Below, piece by piece: positions 59,801 through 64,000 of a DNA stretch of 64,000 nucleotides (its first letter is position 1; each line of letters opens with the position of its first letter). The position numbers and the translations under genes are program-made. The notes below the pieces were generated by a model that had not been told where the DNA came from, searched no databases, and saw only the letters and a list, made by a program, of their open reading frames with translations. Source of the stretch: Salinibacterium sp. PAMC 21357 (GTDB taxonomy: Bacteria > Actinomycetota > Actinomycetes > Actinomycetales > Microbacteriaceae); NCBI RefSeq assembly GCF_000247645.1, contig NZ_AHWA01000004.1, forward strand, positions 744,001 to 808,000, in the 5' to 3' direction.

Positions 59801-60643
59801 TTACAGCAGGAAGAACGGGATGACTCCCGGGTTACGCGCGTGCACGATGACGAGAAACACGACGGCGTCAAACAGTAGGTGCACGCTCAAAACGTAGACG
59901 AGCGATTTGGTCGTCGAGTAAATCCAGCCCTGCAGCAGGGCGAACGGAATCGTCAGCAGCGGCCCCCACGATTGATAACCGAGTTCCCACAGGAACGACA
60001 CGAAGATCACCATTTGCAGCAGGTTTGCCTGCCACACCGGAAAGTGTCTCCGGAAGAGCACGAAGACGGTGAGGATGAAGAACAATTCATCCCACGTGCC
60101 GACAGCGTTCACTCCGACAAATAGCCGACCGATTTCGTCGGGCGTCGTGACAATGGGCCAGTTGAGGTACACACCGCTAGTGATGAAGTAAAAAGGCAGG
60201 ATAAGCCAGCCGAGAAAGAGCACGAGAAACAGGTAGCCCCACTGAACACGGTTCCACGGCCAACCGCCCCGCCAGCGAAAACGGATGAGGCGATCCTTGA
60301 ACACAAAACGTGACAGTGCGTAAGGCACGGCCACGGCCGCAGCCAGCACGAAACCGAGCAGGAAGAAGTTGCCCCAGCTGATGTCAGCGGCCACCGAAAT
60401 GGTCGAGACGATGACCATGCCTGTGGCAATGAGGAACAGATCTTTCGCTAAGCCCTCAGTGAGTTTGCGGCTGTCGGTGAACCAGGCTGCGGCGAGCGCC
60501 AGCGCCACCACGACATAGCCGAGCAGCGGCATCCGCAGGGAGAACAGAAGAACCGCTGACCCGCTCAATAGCGCTGCGGGAACGAGGCCCCAACTTCGTG
60601 AGCTGAGGGGAATTTTGGGTGCAGCGCTATCGAGTGCGGGCAT
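59801..60643 (-). CDS. CPBP-like polytopic membrane protein with degenerate motifs
   Basis: A 280-aa protein with eight or so TM helices. Positions resembling CPBP/Abi intramembrane protease motifs are present but changed: WDELFFILTVFVLFRR in place of EExxxR, FLWELGYQS without the motif-2 His, and HLLFD in place of HxxxN. Proteolytic activity is therefore doubtful. It lies 11 bp after the MscS gene on the same strand, so the two are probably cotranscribed. Confidence 0.65.
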   Translation of the reverse strand: MPALDSAAPKIPLSSRSWGLVPAALLSGSAVLLFSLRMPLLGYVVVALALAAAWFTDSRKLTEGLAKDLFLIATGMVIVSTISVAADISWGNFFLLGFVLAAAVAVPYALSRFVFKDRLIRFRWRGGWPWNRVQWGYLFLVLFLGWLILPFYFITSGVYLNWPIVTTPDEIGRLFVGVNAVGTWDELFFILTVFVLFRRHFPVWQANLLQMVIFVSFLWELGYQSWGPLLTIPFALLQGWIYSTTKSLVYVLSVHLLFDAVVFLVIVHARNPGVIPFFLL

Positions 60644-60654
60644 CGTTGTGGTTC

Positions 60655-61890
60655 CTAGTCGGTGGAAGTGCGCTTGGCGGTGGAGGCCTGCGCTTCGTCG
60701 GCATCGGTTTCTTCTGGGCCAACCAGGTTCTCGGGAACATTTTCTTGAACCGGAATTGCTCCTGTGAACTCTTGGCGACGCGCTTCTGCTTCAGCGCTAC
60801 CGCTGAACAGCCCTCGCTCTTGAGGATCAATAGAGGTTCGACCGCGCGGCCGGGCTTCGTTTTCCACCATGAGCACGCGAGTGCGGGGCAGGGCCGCAGG
60901 GTTCTTCTGCTGCAACCAGCCGACCATCTCTTCGCGAACGAGAGTGCGGAGATCCCACTGCGCGCCAGAGTCTGCCGCACTGATCAGTACGCGGACGCGC
61001 ACGAAGCCACCCGTGGCATCCACGACTTGGATGTTGGCGGTGCGGCCATCCCACAGTTCGGAGTCGGCAACGATCTTTTTGAGCTGCGCCCGCATCTGAT
61101 CGATGTTGACGTGCCAGTCAAGATCGAAGTTGATCTCGCCAAGCAGTTCTGTGGCGTTGCGGGTCCAGTTCTGGAATGGCGTAGTCGTGAAGTAGGTGGA
61201 AGGCAGCACGAGGCGGCGCTGATCCCAGATGCTCACGACAATATAGGTGAGGGTGATTTCTTCAATGCGGCCCCACTCACCATCGGCAATGACGACGTCA
61301 TCCACGCGGATGGCGTCGCTGAAGGCGAGCTGCATTCCCGCGAACACGTTAGCGAGGGCTGATTGCGCGGCGATACCGGCGACAACGCTGACGAGGCCAG
61401 CGGACGCCAGCACACTCGCCCCGAGCGCTTCTGCTCCGGGGAGCGTCAACAGAATGGCACCGATTGTGACAATGATGATGACCGCTCCGAGGACGCGACG
61501 AATCAGCTGAATCTGGGTGCGGATGCGGCGGGCAGCCCGGTTGTCGGGAACATCTGTGGGATAACGAGTGAGCGTTCGATTGAGCAGCAGGTTGATCACA
61601 GCGATCAGTAACCAGCCGCTGACGGCGATCACGAGCACGAGGATTACCCCATCGATAACGTCGCGCAGACTCTCAACGGGGAGCGTAATCGAGATCGCAG
61701 CCCACACCGCGAGGAGAGCCATCAGCACGCGCAAGCGCTGACGAACCGGTCCCAAAGTTTGATACACCCCTGGCCGAAGCCGCGCGATACCGCGAACAAT
61801 GAGAGAGATCACCCCGACAGCGATGACGACTGCGACAAGCGCAATCGCTACAGCGACGGCAAGACCCAGCCACGATACCCATTCAAACAA
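60655..61890 (-). CDS. MscS-family mechanosensitive channel
   Basis: A 411-aa protein. TM helices occupy residues ~1-170, ending in the pore helix GASVLASAGLVSVVAGIAAQSALANVFAGMQLAFSDAIRVDDVV, the MscS TM3 signature. The beta domain contains GRIEEITLTYIVVSIWDQRRLVLPSTYF. The C-terminus (~residues 345-411) is an acidic, Ala/Glu-rich tail. It opens on membrane tension to release osmolytes. Confidence 0.93.
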   Translation of the reverse strand: MFEWVSWLGLAVAVAIALVAVVIAVGVISLIVRGIARLRPGVYQTLGPVRQRLRVLMALLAVWAAISITLPVESLRDVIDGVILVLVIAVSGWLLIAVINLLLNRTLTRYPTDVPDNRAARRIRTQIQLIRRVLGAVIIIVTIGAILLTLPGAEALGASVLASAGLVSVVAGIAAQSALANVFAGMQLAFSDAIRVDDVVIADGEWGRIEEITLTYIVVSIWDQRRLVLPSTYFTTTPFQNWTRNATELLGEINFDLDWHVNIDQMRAQLKKIVADSELWDGRTANIQVVDATGGFVRVRVLISAADSGAQWDLRTLVREEMVGWLQQKNPAALPRTRVLMVENEARPRGRTSIDPQERGLFSGSAEAEARRQEFTGAIPVQENVPENLVGPEETDADEAQASTAKRTSTD

Positions 61891-61986
61891 TCGAGTGATT
61901 TCCTTTCATTGACGTTGTGCCAGCCTACGGGCACTTTCCTTGATGGCGCCTGCCGTGATTAACTAAGGCGATTCGAGAGGGGTGCA

Positions 61987-63369
61987 ATGAGCGAGGCAGC
62001 AACTCACAGTGCACGACGCAGCTCTCTGCGCCGGTGGACGGCAACCATTCGCGAATCGATCGCCACGGAGCTGTGGCCACTACCAACCCTGTTCATCATC
62101 GTTGCGGTTGCTCTGGGGATAGCGCTGCCCCTGATCGATCGCGCCGTCGATTCGTCGCTTGCCCCCGGCTTTGAACGCGTTCTTTTCGCTGGCGGGCCGG
62201 AGGCTGCACGAGCGGTGCTCTCTGCCGTTGCTGGATCATTGATCACGGCAACCTCGCTGACCTTCTCCCTGACCGTTGTTGCATTACAACTGGCCAGCAG
62301 CCAAGCCTCACCGCGCGTGCTCCGCACCTTCCTCAAAGATCCAACGGTGCATTGGACTCTCGCCGTTTTCGTCGGAACTTTTGCGTACTCCTTGACAGTG
62401 CTGCGCACGATTCAAGATGGCTCCGACACTTTCGATCCTGTTGTGCCTCGACTGGCCGTCACTCTTGCATCCTTATTGACTCTCGCTAGCGTTGTCATGC
62501 TCGTACTGTTCTTGGCGCATCTGGCCCGGCAACTGCGCATTGAAACAACGATGCGTCAGGTTTATTTGGAGACCAGCGGCACGATCAACCTAGTGGCCTC
62601 CACTATGGCGGTCGGCCGCACAGAGCTTCCCGAGTGGCCACCAGTCGAACGCATCGAATTCAGCTTGGCCACACGGTCGGGGTTCATCCGGTCCACCGAT
62701 CGTTCGCGGCTACTCACGACTGCCATCAAGCACGACATCGTGGTGCGCGAAGAACACACCGTCGGGCACCACGTCGTCAGCAAAACCCCCGTCGCGCGAT
62801 GGTGGCCTCGCGACCCGATGCGGCATCTGGATGACGAAGAGCGCGACACCATCAACCGTGCGATCGCGGGCGCGGTTGACCTTGCGTATGAACGCACGGC
62901 CAGCCAAGATATCGGTTTTGGCATCCGGCAACTCGTCGACATTACTGCCCGCGCGCTGTCGCCAGGGGTCAACGACCCGACGACCGCGGTACACACCCTC
63001 GGTCACATTTCGGCGACGCTCTGTTCGCTCGCTGAGTTGCCCATCCAATCGATGGGGCTCACCGACGATGACGATCTCGTTCGGGTCATCATCAAGCCCC
63101 ACGACTTCGTGAGCCTGCTCGACCTCGCTATGACCCAGCCGCGCCGCTATGGCGCGAGCGACCCCGGAGTAGTGGAGCGCCTGTTCCAGCTACTGCAAGA
63201 GGTCGGTTACCGCGCAGAACGAAGCGAGCAATCGGAGGCGGTGCTTCAGCAGATCGATCGGTTGGAGGCATCCGTCGCTGCGGAGGCCTACGATTTTGTC
63301 GAGCGTGAACGCTTCGAGAAGTTCGCGGAGGCTGCCCGCGCCGCGACCGAACATCACCGTTGGCTGTGA
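61987..63369 (+). CDS. DUF2254 membrane protein
   Basis: A 460-aa protein of the DUF2254 family. The N-terminal half has four TM helices (LPTLFIIVAVALGIALPLID, LSAVAGSLITATSLTFSLTVVALQLASSQASPRVLRTF, WTLAVFVGTFAYSLTVL, LASVVMLVLFLAHLARQL). The soluble C-terminal half contains DIGFGIRQLVDITARALSPGVNDPTTA, the family's signature. Function is unknown. ATG 61987 is preceded by GAGGGG. Confidence 0.88.
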   Translation: MSEAATHSARRSSLRRWTATIRESIATELWPLPTLFIIVAVALGIALPLIDRAVDSSLAPGFERVLFAGGPEAARAVLSAVAGSLITATSLTFSLTVVALQLASSQASPRVLRTFLKDPTVHWTLAVFVGTFAYSLTVLRTIQDGSDTFDPVVPRLAVTLASLLTLASVVMLVLFLAHLARQLRIETTMRQVYLETSGTINLVASTMAVGRTELPEWPPVERIEFSLATRSGFIRSTDRSRLLTTAIKHDIVVREEHTVGHHVVSKTPVARWWPRDPMRHLDDEERDTINRAIAGAVDLAYERTASQDIGFGIRQLVDITARALSPGVNDPTTAVHTLGHISATLCSLAELPIQSMGLTDDDDLVRVIIKPHDFVSLLDLAMTQPRRYGASDPGVVERLFQLLQEVGYRAERSEQSEAVLQQIDRLEASVAAEAYDFVERERFEKFAEAARAATEHHRWL

Positions 63370-63425
63370 GCGTCGCGCACCGAAAAAGAGCGGGGCGCGG
63401 CAAGTTGTGAAGTGGTTGCCTCGAC

Positions 63426-63431
63426 TATCAT
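63426..63431 (+). promoter_or_regulatory. Leaderless promoter of MGDG-synthase-like gene
   Basis: TATCAT, a near-consensus -10, ends 6 nt before the ATG at 63438. A weak TTGTGA at 63405-63410 may be the -35. Confidence 0.5.
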
Positions 63432-63437
63432 TTCCCC

Positions 63438-64000
63438 ATGTCGCCGACCTCTTCTTCACACCTCCGCACTGCCGGAGCAGAGCGGGTACTGATTTTGTCC
63501 GCCGGGGTCGGATCGGGGCATAACAGCGCGGCTGCAGCAGTGCGCCAAGCCTGTGCGGCGCGCACCGATATCACTGAAGTGCAAGTGCTCGACGTTTTGG
63601 AGGTCAGCAGCGCCCTTTACCGCGACGTGTTGGGCAAGGGGTACTTTGTTCTCGCGAAGGGCTTACCGTGGCTCCTCGACTGGGCTTACGACGTCAGCGA
63701 CGCACCATTTTGGCGCCGAGGACCGATCGACCCCTGGACGCAGGCCAACTCTCTTCCCGTGATTCGGGCGATCAAACGCTTTCAGCCCACCGCGATCGTC
63801 AGCACACACTTCCTTCCCGCCCAACTCATGTCCACGCTCCTCATGCGCGGAGCCATCGATGCCAAAACAGCGGTTGTGACAACCGACTACGACCCTCAAG
63901 GCCTCTGGTTGACCAGCGCATTCCACTCGTTCAACGTGGCGCGAGAGGAAGGGAAGGTTGAACTGATGGCGCTCGGCCTGCCACCTGACCGTGTGGCCGC
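63438..64000 (+). CDS. MGDG synthase-like glycosyltransferase, 3' end off window
   Basis: 187 residues are visible, open to the window end. The N-terminal Rossmann-like domain of GT28/MGDG-synthase-type enzymes is clear: ERVLILSAGVGSGHNSAAAAVRQA (nucleotide-sugar fold Gly-rich loop), VSTHFLPAQL and VVTTDYDPQGLW. It probably glycosylates diacylglycerol at the membrane. The C-terminal GT-B domain is outside. Confidence 0.85.
   Translation, partial: MSPTSSSHLRTAGAERVLILSAGVGSGHNSAAAAVRQACAARTDITEVQVLDVLEVSSALYRDVLGKGYFVLAKGLPWLLDWAYDVSDAPFWRRGPIDPWTQANSLPVIRAIKRFQPTAIVSTHFLPAQLMSTLLMRGAIDAKTAVVTTDYDPQGLWLTSAFHSFNVAREEGKVELMALGLPPDRVA

Overview
The window is high-GC, densely coded DNA with no tRNA, rRNA, CRISPR array, prophage or insertion sequence that I could see. 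Gene content (a DUF3073 protein, PurS/PurQ, an SCP-like protein beside purD, MocR and YtrA regulators, many ATGA/GTGA gene overlaps, many apparent leaderless starts of the form TANNNT + 6-7 nt + ATG/GTG) points to an actinobacterium, most likely a Microbacteriaceae member such as a Salinibacterium/Rhodoglobus/Leifsonia relative. The genus is inference.

Layout. 1-8.2 kb: a secreted nuclease/5'-nucleotidase gene with a reading-frame break, then a minus-strand kynurenine operon: tryptophan 2,3-dioxygenase, an amidohydrolase, kynureninase and a PaaX-family regulator. 8.4-24.7 kb: housekeeping and accessory genes, including a NUDIX hydrolase, an M24 peptidase, a HicB-like protein with a palindromic operator, a DEAD-box helicase with a long repetitive N-terminus, an RND permease, a MocR/YczE divergent pair, a CrcB fluoride-channel pair, trpF and a DUF3073 protein. 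24.8-33.1 kb: a broken class V aminotransferase, an EamA transporter and the purine genes purM, purF, purD and purC. 33.1-58.2 kb: an accessory stretch with two GNATs, a two-component system, a MarR-VOC pair with twin operators, a sulfite-oxidase-like molybdoenzyme, an HTH/Clp-N gene pair, a TPR-GNAT fusion, an old yellow enzyme, a YtrA operon, an SDR behind a MerR-type promoter, and a divergent P450 / IclR-ammonia lyase-reductase cluster. 58.3-64 kb: purS, purQ, DUF3817, a CPBP-like protein, an MscS channel, DUF2254 and the start of an MGDG-synthase-like glycosyltransferase.

How genes work together. The kyn operon should convert tryptophan to anthranilate, with the amidohydrolase in the place where a formylkynurenine formamidase is required. 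The purine genes cover several steps from PRPP to SAICAR (PurF, PurD, PurS/PurQ, PurM, PurC), but purL is not in the window. The 49-54 kb cluster looks like a regulated catabolic unit: an MIO-type ammonia lyase with an unusual selectivity motif, a P450 and a VanB-type iron-sulfur flavoreductase that could feed it electrons.

Two genes carry single-base frame breaks (near 1920 and 25246). Both are equally compatible with assembly error or real inactivation.
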